Below, in pieces: positions 52,629-61,257 of a DNA stretch of 64,000 nucleotides. This DNA is from Candidatus Tectomicrobia bacterium (lineage in GTDB: Bacteria > UBA8248): positions 20,543 through 84,542 of the forward strand of contig JACPUR010000003.1 of the NCBI GenBank assembly GCA_016192135.1, in the 5' to 3' direction. Under the pieces are notes generated by a model. The model saw only the letters and a list, made by a program, of their open reading frames with translations. It searched no databases and had not been told where the DNA came from. How positions within the stretch are numbered: position 1 is the first letter of the stretch; each line of letters opens with the position of its first letter. A program made the position numbers and the translations under genes.

Positions 52629-53119
52629 CACCGCCTCCCTCCACCTGGGGCCGCGGGGGCGCGCATCTGGGCGGCGGCCGCCTGGATGGCGTCCACGATG
52701 TGCTGGTAGCCCGTGCAGCGGCAGAGGTTCCCCTCGATGCCGCGGCGGATGGCCGCCTCATCGGGGTCCGGGTCGCGCCGGAGGAGCTGCCAGGCGGCCA
52801 GGATCATGCCGGGCGTGCAGTAGCCGCACTGGAGGCCGTGCTTCTCCCAGAACTGCTCCTGGAGGGGGTGGAGCGCCCCGTCCCGGGCAAGGCCCTCGAT
52901 GGTGGTGATCTCGGCGCCGTCCGCCTGGACGGCCAGGACGGTGCAGCTCTTCACGGCCTTGCCGTCCATCAGTACGGTGCAGGCCCCGCAGACGGAGGTC
53001 TCGCAGGCGACGTGGGTGCCGGTGAGGGAGGCCTCGTCCCGGAGCAGGTGGACGAGGAGCATCCGCGGCTCGGCGTCGAACTCCCGGGGCTGGCCGTTGA
53101 TCCGGAGGGAAACCTTCAT
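52628..53119 (-). CDS. Molybdenum hydroxylase [2Fe-2S] subunit (CoxS-like)
   Basis: 163 residues, normal length. The N-terminal plant-type cluster is [15 protein letters not shown] with a fourth Cys in VKSC; the C-terminal cluster is CGYCTPGM and CRCTGYQHI. First gene of the three-subunit operon. The ATG at 53119 is chosen because the domain starts there ([10 protein letters not shown]) after GAGAGG; the open frame upstream lacks sense. The 248-base divergent gap upstream shows no clear promoter boxes. Confidence 0.95.
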   Translation of the reverse strand: MKVSLRINGQPREFDAEPRMLLVHLLRDEASLTGTHVACETSVCGACTVLMDGKAVKSCTVLAVQADGAEITTIEGLARDGALHPLQEQFWEKHGLQCGYCTPGMILAAWQLLRRDPDPDEAAIRRGIEGNLCRCTGYQHIVDAIQAAAAQMRAPAAPGGGRR

Positions 53120-53367
53120 GGCGGCGCCTCTCGACGGGGGAGCCGGGGGCGAGGCGGGACGCCCCCGATCAAGGCTGGGCCCGCGCCTCAAAAAGTGAGG
53201 GAAACGCTTTATCGGGTCTGAATCCAAGCGGCTATGCATCCCAGTATTGAAAACGGGGCCCGGGCTGTCAAGGGAGCCCCGGAGCGGCCCTCCCCGCCTC
53301 GCCACGGGGGGGGATAGCGTGTAAGATGCCCCCCGAAGCCGACAGTCCCGCATCCATGGAGGGCCGC

Positions 53368-54489
53368 ATGGCCTACCCCGGCTGCGCCACGCGGGAGGGG
53401 ACCGCCTCCTACCGGGATTCGCTCTCGGGCAGGGTGGAGCCCCGCCATTTCCGCGAGCTGCAGGATGTCTGGATGTCCTCCGTGGGCATCGGGACCTACC
53501 TGGGCGAGGCGGACGAGGCGGCCGACGCCGCCTACCGGGCCTCGGTGGCCGAGGCCGTGCGGCTCGGCTGCAACGTCATCGACACCTCCCTCAACTACCG
53601 TTTCCAGCGGAGCGAGCGCAGCATCGGGGGCGCTCTGGCGGACCTGGCCCAGACGGACGGGGCGGTGCGCGAGCAGCTCGTCATCTGCACGAAGGGCGGC
53701 TACATCCCCTTCGACGGGGCCGCCCCCCGGACGCGCGAGGAGTACGCCGGCTACCTCCAGTCCACCTACTTCGGGCCGGGCGTCTGCCGGCCGGGCGACA
53801 TCGTGGCCAATTGCCACTGCATGACGCCGGGCTTCCTGCGGCACTCGCTCGAGGCGAGCCTGCGGAACCTGGGCGTCGAGGCGGTGGACGTCTACTATGT
53901 GCACAACCCGGAATTCCAGCTCCAGGAGATCTCGCGCGAGGTGTTCCTGATGCGGCTGCGCCATGCTTTCGCCGAGCTCGAGCGGGCCGTCGAGGAGGGG
54001 AAGATCCGCTGCTACGGGACGGCCACCTGGAACGGCTACCGGGCGGACGCCTCGGCGGCCGACCACCTCTCGCTCGACGAGGTGCTCCAGGCGGCCCTGG
54101 AGGCGGGGGGGCCGGGCCACCACTTCCGGGTGGTGCAGCTCCCCTTGAACCTCGGGATGCCGGAGGCCTTCGCGAACCCCAACCAGCGCATCGGGGACCA
54201 GCGGGTCTCCTTCCTCGCGGCCGCCGCGCGCAACGGCATCACGGTCATGACGAGCGGCTCCATCCTCCAGGGCCGGGCCTCGCGCGGCCTCCCGCCCGTG
54301 GTGGGCGAGGTCTTCCCCGGCTTCGAGACCGACGCCCAGCGCGCCATCCAGTTCGCGCGCAGCACCCCGGGCGTGGGCGTGGCCCTCGTCGGGATGAGCC
54401 GCCTCGAGCACGTCCGCGAGAACCTGAAGGTGGCCGAGCGGCCCCCGGCCACCTTCGAGGAGTTCATCCGGCTGTTCCGGAAGGAATAG
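53368..54489 (+). CDS. Aldo/keto reductase family protein
   Basis: About 373 residues, TIM-barrel oxidoreductase. The catalytic region reads [18 protein letters not shown] (Asp and Tyr) and [11 protein letters not shown] (Lys), then the His position in [11 protein letters not shown]. Further family segments are [26 protein letters not shown] and the C-terminal [19 protein letters not shown] for cofactor binding. The ATG at 53368 has GGAGGG four bases upstream; ATG codons at 53356 and 53326 are possible. An insertion between the Lys and His strands (about 120-150) makes it longer than typical members. Confidence 0.86.
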   Translation: MAYPGCATREGTASYRDSLSGRVEPRHFRELQDVWMSSVGIGTYLGEADEAADAAYRASVAEAVRLGCNVIDTSLNYRFQRSERSIGGALADLAQTDGAVREQLVICTKGGYIPFDGAAPRTREEYAGYLQSTYFGPGVCRPGDIVANCHCMTPGFLRHSLEASLRNLGVEAVDVYYVHNPEFQLQEISREVFLMRLRHAFAELERAVEEGKIRCYGTATWNGYRADASAADHLSLDEVLQAALEAGGPGHHFRVVQLPLNLGMPEAFANPNQRIGDQRVSFLAAAARNGITVMTSGSILQGRASRGLPPVVGEVFPGFETDAQRAIQFARSTPGVGVALVGMSRLEHVRENLKVAERPPATFEEFIRLFRKE

Positions 54490-54512
54490 GCGCCGGGGCT
54501 CGCGGCGGCTCT

Positions 54513-54579
54513 GTAGGGGCGAACCTTGTGTTCGCCCCGAACTGGATTCGGAACGGGCGATGACAAGCATCGCCCCTAC
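54513..54579. repeat. Composite GTAGGGGCG-family repeat
   Basis: Outer arms GTAGGGGCGA / TCGCCCCTAC enclose two hairpins: GGGGCGAAC / GTTCGCCCC and GGGCGATG / CATCGCCC. Looks like two palindromic units joined head to tail. It lies between the aldo/keto reductase and LVIVD genes. Confidence 0.8.
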
Positions 54580-54677
54580 GGAAGCGTGTTCAACGCCAGG
54601 CTCTTTCGCAAACCGCTTTGCCAGGGAATCCGCAACATCTTCACATCAACGCCGCAAGGCACCATCAAGGAGAGAAC

Positions 54678-55952
54678 ATGCCCAAGCCTTGGTACCACCC
54701 GAACCCGATCCGCGGCGGCGGCAACGACCAGTACACCGGCGTCGACCACGTCCTCACCGAGCCCTGGAAGGAGGAGAAGCGCAACGTCCGCCTCGTCGCC
54801 CACTCCGAGCTGAACGGCTGGGGCGACGCCTTCCAGATCCAGGTCGGGGGCGGCATCTGCTACGTCGCGGCCTCGGGCGTGAACGGCCACGACGGGATGA
54901 CCATCCTCGACGTGAAGGACCCGAAGAACCCGAAGATCGTCAACCAGATCGTGGACACCCCCGCCGCGCGCACCCACAAGGTGCTGCGGATCAACGACCA
55001 GGTCCTCATCACCAACAGCGAGCTCCGGCCCAAGCTGCGCTCGAAGTACCCCGACGTGATCGGGGGGCTGCGCATCTTCGACAACTCGGACCCCTTCCAC
55101 CCCAAGTTCGTGAACTACGTCGAGACGGAGGGCTTCGGCATCCACCGGCCCATCTACGACCGCAAGCGCAAGCTCATGTACTCCTCCGGCTTCAAGGACG
55201 GCTTCGAGGGCAAGATCCTCCTCGTCCACGACTTCAAGGACCCCTGGAAGCCCGAGCTCATCGGCTGGGGCTGGGTGCCCGGCCAGAAGCAGGGTGAGAA
55301 GCCCTCGTGGGACCCCGGGATCGTGGGCGACGGCGCCTGGCTCCACGAGGGCAACCCCTTCGGCAACTACGTCACCGCGGGCTACTGGGACGCGGGCTTC
55401 GCCATGTTCGACCTGGCCGACCCCGCCGAGCCCAAGCTCATGTGGCGCAAGAACCCGCACGAGACCCACGGCTGGGCGGGCTGCTACCATTCCTTCCTCG
55501 TGCCCGAGGGCTCGGAGTTCGGCATCGTGACGCAGGAGACCACGACGGTGAACTGCGACCACCCGCCGGCGTTCGTCACCTTCCTCGACATGCGGAACAT
55601 CCACGAGCCCCTCGTCTGCTCGACCTTCCAGCCCTACGAGATCGACCCGGTCGAGATGCGGCCCGTGGACAAGCGCTGGTCGCGCACCGGCGCGCGCTAC
55701 GGCGCCCACAACATCTGGCTCGACATGACCAAGGACGACCTGATGTACATCTGCTGGTTCAACGCGGGCCTGCGGGTGGTGGACTGGTCCAACCCCTTCA
55801 GCCCGAAGGAAGTGGGCTACTACATCCCGGCCGGGGACAAGTTCCGGGGCTGCCCCCAGAGCAACGACGTCCAGGTGGACAAGGGCACCGGCCTCATCTA
55901 CGTGGCCGACCGCTGGGGCCTGGGGCTCCACATCCTGGAGTACACGGGGTAG
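54678..55952 (+). CDS. LVIVD-repeat-like beta-propeller protein
   Basis: 424 residues, no clear signal peptide. Repeated blocks of the form D-hydrophobic-x-D-P-x-P (ILDVKDPKNPKIVNQI, IFDNSDPFHPKFVNYV, VHDFKDPWKPELIGWG, MFDLADPAEPKLMWRK, VVDWSNPFSPKEVGYY) are LVIVD-type propeller repeats, about five to seven blades. His- and Trp-rich segments (NPHETHGWAGCYHSF) stand out. The start follows AAGGAGAGAAC. Homologues are usually annotated as hypothetical or choice-of-anchor proteins; function unknown. A strong terminator follows. Confidence 0.75.
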   Translation: MPKPWYHPNPIRGGGNDQYTGVDHVLTEPWKEEKRNVRLVAHSELNGWGDAFQIQVGGGICYVAASGVNGHDGMTILDVKDPKNPKIVNQIVDTPAARTHKVLRINDQVLITNSELRPKLRSKYPDVIGGLRIFDNSDPFHPKFVNYVETEGFGIHRPIYDRKRKLMYSSGFKDGFEGKILLVHDFKDPWKPELIGWGWVPGQKQGEKPSWDPGIVGDGAWLHEGNPFGNYVTAGYWDAGFAMFDLADPAEPKLMWRKNPHETHGWAGCYHSFLVPEGSEFGIVTQETTTVNCDHPPAFVTFLDMRNIHEPLVCSTFQPYEIDPVEMRPVDKRWSRTGARYGAHNIWLDMTKDDLMYICWFNAGLRVVDWSNPFSPKEVGYYIPAGDKFRGCPQSNDVQVDKGTGLIYVADRWGLGLHILEYTG

Positions 55953-55979
55953 GCCGAGCGGGTTTTCGCGAAAGATCGG

Positions 55980-56017
55980 CGGGCGGGAGGGGGCGGCCCC
56001 TCCCGCCCGTCTTTGCT
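55980..56017 (+). terminator. Rho-independent terminator after the LVIVD gene
   Basis: A perfect 12-bp stem GGGCGGGAGGGG / CCCCTCCCGCCC with a GCGG loop (plus one more C-G pair outside), followed by GTCTTTGCTT. Confidence 0.8.
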
Positions 56018-56032
56018 TGGTGTGCGCCGGAA

Positions 56033-56043
56033 TATGATATGAT
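56033..56043 (+). promoter_or_regulatory. Tandem -10 boxes upstream of the toxin-antitoxin pair
   Basis: Two overlapping TATGAT hexamers (56033 and 56038), 30-40 bases before the antitoxin ATG, in a small AT-rich patch. No good -35 at normal distance. The direct repeat ATATGATATGAT could be an autoregulatory site. Confidence 0.4.
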
Positions 56044-56072
56044 TTGCGCGATCAGAGTGGAGGGCTATAGCG

Positions 56073-56264
56073 ATGCCCAGATCGGCGAAAGAGGAAATCC
56101 GGGACATCCTGGACCGGCTGCCGGATGACGCTTCCTTCGAAGATATCCAATACCATATCTACGTTTGCCAAAAGATCGAGAGGGGCCTGGAAGACGCCAG
56201 GGAGGGCCGGACATTGTCGCAGGCCCAAGCAGAGGAAAGCCTGGCCCGATGGCTCGGGAGATAG
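56073..56264 (+). CDS. Antitoxin of a ParE/RelE-type pair
   Basis: 63 residues, helical and acidic: SAKEEIRDILDRLPDDASFEDIQYHIYVCQKIERGLEDA. The layout EEIrxilxxLPdDasfedIqyhiyv is common in small antitoxins placed before ParE/RelE toxins. No clear DNA-binding domain is visible; the second half probably wraps the toxin. The ATG at 56073 is well placed but its ribosome site is weak (GGAGGGC 10 bases away). Overlaps the toxin gene by 16 bases. Confidence 0.78.
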   Translation: MPRSAKEEIRDILDRLPDDASFEDIQYHIYVCQKIERGLEDAREGRTLSQAQAEESLARWLGR

Positions 56265-56536
56265 TCTGGACCCAGGCCGCCCGCCGCGATTTGGAATCTG
56301 TCGCCGAATACATCGCCCGAGACTCAATGGCTTATGCATCTACCTTCGTCCAGGAGGTGATCCATGCCTCCCGTTCGCTTGCGGATTTCGCCGACCGGGG
56401 ACAGATAGTTTCCGAATTTGATGACGAAACTTTGCGGGAGCTTCTGATTCGCTCTTATCGTCTTATCTATCTGGTTGCTGACGATAAAGTGCTCGTCCTG
56501 AGCCTCATCCATGGGGCCAGGCGAAAAAATAGATAG
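56249..56536 (+). CDS. ParE/RelE superfamily toxin
   Basis: 95 residues, the usual toxin size. Family pattern: AREIVWTQAARRDLESVAEYIARDS at the N terminus, then ELLIRSYRLIYLVADDKVLVLSLIHGARR at the C terminus. The C-terminal RSYRLIY and HGAR fit ParE more than RelE, which would make DNA gyrase the target, but this needs testing. The ATG at 56249 lies within the antitoxin gene, so the pair is coupled. Confidence 0.85.
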   Translation: MAREIVWTQAARRDLESVAEYIARDSMAYASTFVQEVIHASRSLADFADRGQIVSEFDDETLRELLIRSYRLIYLVADDKVLVLSLIHGARRKNR

Positions 56537-56545
56537 AGCCCTCCC

Positions 56546-58123
56546 ATGCCACCCCCCACCAAGCGCGCCCGCTACGACGCCGTCGTCGCCGGGGGCGGCC
56601 ACAACGGCCTGGTGGCCGCCGCCTACCTGGCGGGGGCGGGCCTCTCCGTCCTGGTCCTGGAGCGCCGGGAGCGGACGGGCGGGGCCGCCGTCTCGGAGCG
56701 CCTGTTCCCCGGCTTCGAGGCGGAGCTTTCGCCCTACGCCTACCTCGTGAGCCTCTTCCCCCGGAAGATCGCGGAGGACCTCGGGCTCCGCTTCGAGATG
56801 CGCCGGCGCCGCGTCGCCTCCTGCACCCCCTATGAGCGGGAGGGCCGCCGGGGGGCCCTCCTCATCAGCAACGAGGACGAGAGGATCACCGAGGCCTCCT
56901 TCCGCGCCCTGCCGGACGGGAAGGAGGAATACGCCGGCTTCCGCCGGCTCCAGGCCCTCGCCCGGGCCGCGGCGGAGCGGCTGTGGCCCACCCTCCTCGG
57001 GCCGCTCCCCTCCCGGGAGGAGATGAGGGCGCGCTTCCGGGGGCAAGAAGCCGCCTGGGACTTCCTCTTCGAGCGGCCCCTGGGCGAGGGGATCGAGCGC
57101 CACCTGCGGGACGACCTGGTGCGCGGCCTCGTCTTCACGGACGCGACCATCGGGGTGCTGGCCGACCCGCACGACCCGGGCCTCCTTCAGAACCGCACCT
57201 TCCTCTACCACGCGATCGGGAACGGCACGGGGGACTGGTGCGTCCCCGTGGGGGGGATGGGGCGGCTCACGGGGGAGCTCGCGGCCCGGGCGCTCGCGAG
57301 CGGGGCGGAGATCCTCACCGGGGCGGAGGTGACGGGCATCGAGCCCGAGACGGGAGGCGCGGGGGTGAGGTTCCGACACGCGGGGGAAGATCACGCGGCG
57401 GGCGCCCGGTGGGCGCTCGTGAACCTGGCCCCCCGGGAGCTCGCCCGGGTCCTGCCCGGCTACCGCGAGCCCTGGGAGCCCGAGGAGGGGGCCTTCCTCA
57501 AGATCAACATGCTCCTGGAGCGGCTCCCCCGCCTGAAGGGGGGCGTCGGCCCGGCGGACGCCTTCCGGGGCACCTTCCACGCGGAGGAGGGCTACGCGAA
57601 CATCCGCCTCGCCAACGCCGGGGCGCGGGGGGGCGCCTTCCCCTCGGCCCCGCCCGTGGAAGTTTACTGCCACACCCTGACCGACCCCTCCATCCTCTCG
57701 CCGGAGCTTGCCGCCCGGGGCTGCCACAGCCTGGGCCTCTTCGGCCTGGCCGCGCCCCACGGGCTCTTCCTGGAGCGGAACGAGGCGGCCAAGGCGGAGC
57801 AGGCGGGGCGCTGTCTCGCCTCGCTCGAGGCGCACCTGGAGGAGCCGCTCGGGGATTGCCTCCTGCGCGGCGCGGACGGCCGCCCCTGCGTCGAGGTCAA
57901 GAGCCCCCTGGACGTGGAGCGCGAGCTGGGGATGCCTTTGGGGAACATCTTCCACGGCCGCCTGGCCTGGCCCTTCGCCGAGCGGGAGGAGGAGGGGGGG
58001 GCGTGGGGGGTGGAGACGGGCGTTGGGCGCGTCCTCCTCTGCGGCTCGGGGGCGAGGAGGGGCGGCTGCGTGAGCGGCATCCCGGGCCACAACGCGGCCA
58101 TGAAGGTGCTGGGGAGGGGATGA
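56546..58123 (+). CDS. FAD-dependent oxidoreductase, phytoene desaturase-like
   Basis: 525 residues. N-terminal FAD-binding Rossmann motif YDAVVAGGGHNGLVAAAYLAGAG followed by LVLERRERTGGAA; the C-terminal motif GVGRVLLCGSGARRGGCVSGIPGHNAA closes the FAD site. The middle (AIGNGTGDWCVPVGGMGRLT) is typical of the CrtI/PYROXD2 group. No carotenoid genes are nearby, so a pigment role is not supported; related proteins act on varied substrates. It starts 10 bases after the toxin gene with no own promoter visible. Confidence 0.86.
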   Translation: MPPPTKRARYDAVVAGGGHNGLVAAAYLAGAGLSVLVLERRERTGGAAVSERLFPGFEAELSPYAYLVSLFPRKIAEDLGLRFEMRRRRVASCTPYEREGRRGALLISNEDERITEASFRALPDGKEEYAGFRRLQALARAAAERLWPTLLGPLPSREEMRARFRGQEAAWDFLFERPLGEGIERHLRDDLVRGLVFTDATIGVLADPHDPGLLQNRTFLYHAIGNGTGDWCVPVGGMGRLTGELAARALASGAEILTGAEVTGIEPETGGAGVRFRHAGEDHAAGARWALVNLAPRELARVLPGYREPWEPEEGAFLKINMLLERLPRLKGGVGPADAFRGTFHAEEGYANIRLANAGARGGAFPSAPPVEVYCHTLTDPSILSPELAARGCHSLGLFGLAAPHGLFLERNEAAKAEQAGRCLASLEAHLEEPLGDCLLRGADGRPCVEVKSPLDVERELGMPLGNIFHGRLAWPFAEREEEGGAWGVETGVGRVLLCGSGARRGGCVSGIPGHNAAMKVLGRG

Positions 58124-58140
58124 TTATTGGTTGGTTTTGG

Positions 58141-58218
58141 ATGTCATCCTGAGCGAAGCGAAGGATATCGGTTTTAACACCGAGATTCTTCGCTCCCTAT
58201 GGTCGCTCAGAATGACAT
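58141..58218. repeat. Long inverted repeat, GTCATCCTGAG family, copy 3
   Basis: Ends ATGTCATCCTGAGCGA and TCGCTCAGAATGACAT; inner arms less perfect (GAAGGATATCGG / CCGAGATTCTTC). It lies between convergent genes and may also act as a terminator. Shorter than the other two copies and without a 10-mer array beside it. Confidence 0.87.
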
Positions 58219-58233
58219 CTTTGGTTGCCTGAT

Positions 58234-60153
58234 TTACTCCGTCACCTCCGCCGGGCTCTCCTTGGGGTACCCCAGCCCGTGGAGGGCCTGGGCGATCTCG
58301 GCGAGGATGACGGGGTCGTCGATGGTGGCGGGGATGGCGTAGCGCTTCCCGTCGGCGATCCGGGCCATGGTCCCGCGCAGGATCTTGCCCGAACGCGTCT
58401 TGGGGAGCCGCGCCACCACGGCGGCCTGCTTGAACGAGGCGACGGGCCCGATGCGCTCGCGCACCATGCGCACCACCTCGCCCGCGATCTCGGTCTTCTC
58501 CTTGTGGACCCCCGCCTTCAGGACGAGAAAGCCCACGGGCACCTGCCCCTTCAGCTCGTCCGCCGCCCCGATGACGGCGCACTCGGCCACGTCGGGGTGG
58601 GAGGAGAGCACCTCCTCCATCGCCCCGGTCGAGAGCCGGTGGCCCGCCACGTTGATGATGTCGTCGGTGCGCCCCATCACGTAGAAGTAGCCGTCCTCGT
58701 CGAAGTAGCCGGCGTCGCCCGTCTTGTAGTAGCCCGGGTACTCGCTCAGGTAGGCGTCGATGAAGCGCTGGTCAGCGTTCCAGAGCGTCGGGAAGCAGCC
58801 CGGCGGGAGGGGCAGCCGGACCGTGATGGCCCCCATCTGCCCGGGCTTGGCGGGCCGGCACTCCCGGTCCAGCACGTGGAAGTCGTAGCCCGGCACCGGC
58901 TTGGTCGGGGAGCCGTGCTTGACGGGCAGGGGCTCGATACCCACGCAGTTGGCGAGCATGGGCCAGCCGGACTCGGTCTGCCAGTAGTGGTCGATGACGG
59001 GGACCTTCACGTTCCGCTCGGCCCACTGGACGGTGTCGGGGTCCGAGCGCTCCCCGGCCAGGAAGAGGGTGCGGAAGCCGCTCAGGTCGTGCCGCTTCAT
59101 CAATTCGGCGTCCGGGTCGTCGCGCTTGATGGCCCGGAAGGCGGTGGGGGCGGTGAAGAGCACCTTCACCCCGTGCTGGGCGATGACGCGCCAGTAGACG
59201 CCCGCGTCGGGGGTGCCGACGGGCTTCCCCTCGAAGAGGATGGTGGTGCAGCCGTGGAGCAGGGGGCCGTAGACGATGTAAGAGTGTCCCACCACCCAGC
59301 CCACGTCCGAGGCCGCCCAGTACACCTCCCCCGGGTCCACCCCGTAGACGTGCTTCATGGACCACTTGAGGGCCACCATGTGGCCGCCGTTGTCCCGCAC
59401 GATGCCCTTGGGCTCGGCCGTCGTGCCCGAGGTGTAGAGGATGTAAAGAGGGTCCGTCGCGCCCACGGGGACGCACCCGGCGGGAGAGGCGGCCGCCATG
59501 GCCTCCTCCCAGTCCGCGTCCCGGCCCGGCGTCAGCTCCGCCCGGAACTGGGGGCGCTGGAGGATGATGCAGCCCGAGGGCTTGAACTTCGCCAGCTCGA
59601 TGGCCTTGTCCAGCAGGGGCTTGTAGGGGATGACGCCCGCGGGCTCGATGCCGCACGAGCCCGAGACGATGACCTTGGGACGGGCGTCGTCGATGCGGGT
59701 GGCCAGCTCGTTCGCGGCGAAGCCCCCGAACACCACCGAGTGGACGGCCCCCAGGCGCGCGCAGGCCAGCATGGCGACCACCGCCTCGGGCACCATCGGC
59801 ATGTAGAGGATGACCCGGTCGCCCTTGCCCACTCCGCGCGCCCGGAGTGCCCCCGCGAAGCGCGCCACGGCATGGAGCAGCTCCCGGTAGGTGAAGGTAC
59901 GCACCGTGCCGGTGACCGGGCTGTCGTAGACGAGGGCGGGCTGCTCCCCCCGGCCCGCCTCCACGTGGCGGTCGAGGGCGTTGTAGCAGGTGTTCGTCAC
60001 GCCCCCCGCGAACCAGCGGTAGAAGGGCGGGTTCGTGTCGTCGAGGACCCTCTCCCAGGGCTTCTCCCAGTGGATCTCCCGGGCCGCCTCCGACCAGAAG
60101 GCCTCCTTCTCCCGGAGGGAGCGGCGGTGCGCGTCCTCGTAGCGGGCGGTCAT
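58234..60153 (-). CDS. prpE: Propionyl-CoA synthetase
   Basis: Acyl-adenylate-forming enzyme, 639 residues. ACAS-like N terminus with REIHWEKPWERVLDD; AMP-binding motif YTSGTTAEPKGIVRDNGGH, where the VRDNGGH ending is the mark of PrpE; KTGDAGYFDEDGYFYVMGRTDDIINVAGHRLS hinge region; and the catalytic, acetylation-regulated Lys in PKTRSGKILRGTM near the C terminus. The ATG at 60153 has AAGGAG six bases upstream. It acts in the cytoplasm on propionate or a similar short acid. No methylcitrate genes are in the window. Confidence 0.93.
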   Translation of the reverse strand: MTARYEDAHRRSLREKEAFWSEAAREIHWEKPWERVLDDTNPPFYRWFAGGVTNTCYNALDRHVEAGRGEQPALVYDSPVTGTVRTFTYRELLHAVARFAGALRARGVGKGDRVILYMPMVPEAVVAMLACARLGAVHSVVFGGFAANELATRIDDARPKVIVSGSCGIEPAGVIPYKPLLDKAIELAKFKPSGCIILQRPQFRAELTPGRDADWEEAMAAASPAGCVPVGATDPLYILYTSGTTAEPKGIVRDNGGHMVALKWSMKHVYGVDPGEVYWAASDVGWVVGHSYIVYGPLLHGCTTILFEGKPVGTPDAGVYWRVIAQHGVKVLFTAPTAFRAIKRDDPDAELMKRHDLSGFRTLFLAGERSDPDTVQWAERNVKVPVIDHYWQTESGWPMLANCVGIEPLPVKHGSPTKPVPGYDFHVLDRECRPAKPGQMGAITVRLPLPPGCFPTLWNADQRFIDAYLSEYPGYYKTGDAGYFDEDGYFYVMGRTDDIINVAGHRLSTGAMEEVLSSHPDVAECAVIGAADELKGQVPVGFLVLKAGVHKEKTEIAGEVVRMVRERIGPVASFKQAAVVARLPKTRSGKILRGTMARIADGKRYAIPATIDDPVILAEIAQALHGLGYPKESPAEVTE

Positions 60154-60300
60154 GCTCGCTCCTTTCATGAGAGGGCGCGGGGACGGCCCCCGGGACCGGA
60201 ACATCTCTCGGCGTTTTTCGTTGGGAGGACTATACCAAACCGGGCCGGGGCCGGGCGAGGCACGGCCCTCCCCTTCCTCTCGAAGCCTCGCGCGCGCGTA

Positions 60301-60360
60301 AAAAATATCCCTGAATAAGCCTGAATATCCCTTAATATCCCTGAAAACCCCTGAAAACGC
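60301..60360. repeat. 10-bp-period tandem array
   Basis: Six consecutive 10-base units in perfect register: AAAAAATATC, CCTGAATAAG, CCTGAATATC, CCTTAATATC, CCTGAAAACC, CCTGAAAACG. It lies about 150-210 bases upstream of the minus-strand prpE start. The rest of the 594-base gap 60154-60747 has no gene I can support; it also holds the array at 60581 and the tRNA promoter. Confidence 0.8.
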
Positions 60361-60580
60361 GCCAGCCGGTGGTTTCGTACGCCGCGCCACATGGGGGGCG
60401 AAAGGCGCACTCCTTTGGCATCGTCTCCAATAGTCCGCACTTTTGCGGCGCCTCCTGCCTTCATCCCCGTCGGTATTCCATCCATCGGACCGGCCTGCCT
60501 CCGGCGCGGGAGGGGTGCCGCTCCGCCCGGCGGCGGGCGCACGGCCCCGGAGGCCAATCTGGGGCGGGGGAGGGGAAAAG

Positions 60581-60620
60581 CCGTTACCGCAAATGACCGC
60601 AAATGACAGCAATTTCGCGA
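60581..60620. repeat. 10-bp-period array, CCGCAAATGA type
   Basis: Four units in register: CCGTTACCGC, AAATGACCGC, AAATGACAGC, AATTTCGCGA. It shares TTACCGCAAATGAC and AATTTCGCG with 48223-48253. A single related stretch in the opposite sense is at 61515-61535 (GGCGAAATTGCGGAAAAA). Confidence 0.7.
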
Positions 60621-60707
60621 TCGGGGGGATTTTTTTGCGGAAAGGAGGGCTTCGCCGGCGCGGGCGAGGGCAGGAGGGCCGGAGGAGCCGGTATTCAGGG
60701 CGCTCCG

Positions 60708-60736
60708 TTGCTCCCTCCCGCCCCTCCGCCTATCAT
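60708..60736 (+). promoter_or_regulatory. Sigma-70 promoter for tRNA-Leu
   Basis: TTGCTC, a 17-base spacer and TATCAT, the -10 box ending 11 bases before the tRNA. Confidence 0.6.
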
Positions 60737-60747
60737 GCTCGCCGCAT

Positions 60748-60833
60748 GCCCGGGTGGCGGAACGGCAGACGCAAGGGACTTAAAATCCCTCGGGCTCCGG
60801 CCCGTGCGGGTTCGACTCCCGCCCCGGGCACCA
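60748..60833 (+). tRNA. tRNA-Leu (anticodon UAA)
   Basis: 86 nt with encoded CCA. Acceptor GCCCGGG / CCCGGGC, anticodon stem AGGGA / TCCCT around CTTAAAA, a long variable arm CGGGCTCCGGCCCG as in class II tRNAs, and T arm GCGGG / CCCGC. No terminator follows before the convergent gene end at 60854. Confidence 0.97.
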
Positions 60834-60853
60834 GGGAATCCCCCTCCGCCGTC

Positions 60854-61249
60854 CTACGTGAGTCCCGCCTGTTCGCCGCCGCCTCCGCCCACTGGCAACT
60901 CTCGAATTCGGTAACGCCCCTCCTCGGCCACGACGACGCTTCCACGCTCCAAAGCCTCGGGCGAGCTTTCCAAGAGGCGGGAGAGGCGTTCAATCACATG
61001 AGAAGCGCGGGTATTGTGGAGGCGGAAAATGACGACGCCGATGCGCCGCCCGCGGGCGAGGGCGGCGATTTCGCCAAAATCGAGGTCAAAAGTGAGGAGA
61101 ATCCGGTTCTCGGAAACGGCTCGGGAAAAAACCTCTTCGTCGGGGGCGCGCTGCATTCCCATGTCGCGCAGGTGGGCCGCATCGTGGCCGTGCTCCCGGA
61201 GCCAGCGGACGACACGCCCATCCACGCCCATGTCGGCGAGAAAGCGCAC
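60854..61249 (-). CDS. DUF5615 PIN-like toxin
   Basis: 131 residues. The opening RFLADMGVDGRVVRWLREHGHDAAHLRD has the first conserved acid, LLTFDLDFGEIAAL near 52-65 the central acidic pair, and VVIFRLHN near 74 the following strand; this is the Mut7-C/DUF5615 PIN-like fold, usually an RNase toxin. The start is GTG at 61249. It sits 8 bases after the DUF433 gene, the standard partner and order. Confidence 0.86.
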   Translation of the reverse strand: MRFLADMGVDGRVVRWLREHGHDAAHLRDMGMQRAPDEEVFSRAVSENRILLTFDLDFGEIAALARGRRIGVVIFRLHNTRASHVIERLSRLLESSPEALERGSVVVAEEGRYRIRELPVGGGGGEQAGLT

Positions 61250-61257
61250 TCGGCCCC

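Noticed and set aside
56546-58123. Carotenoid biosynthesis cluster
   Set aside because: Only the phytoene-desaturase-like fold is present; no crtB, crtE or cyclase gene is nearby.
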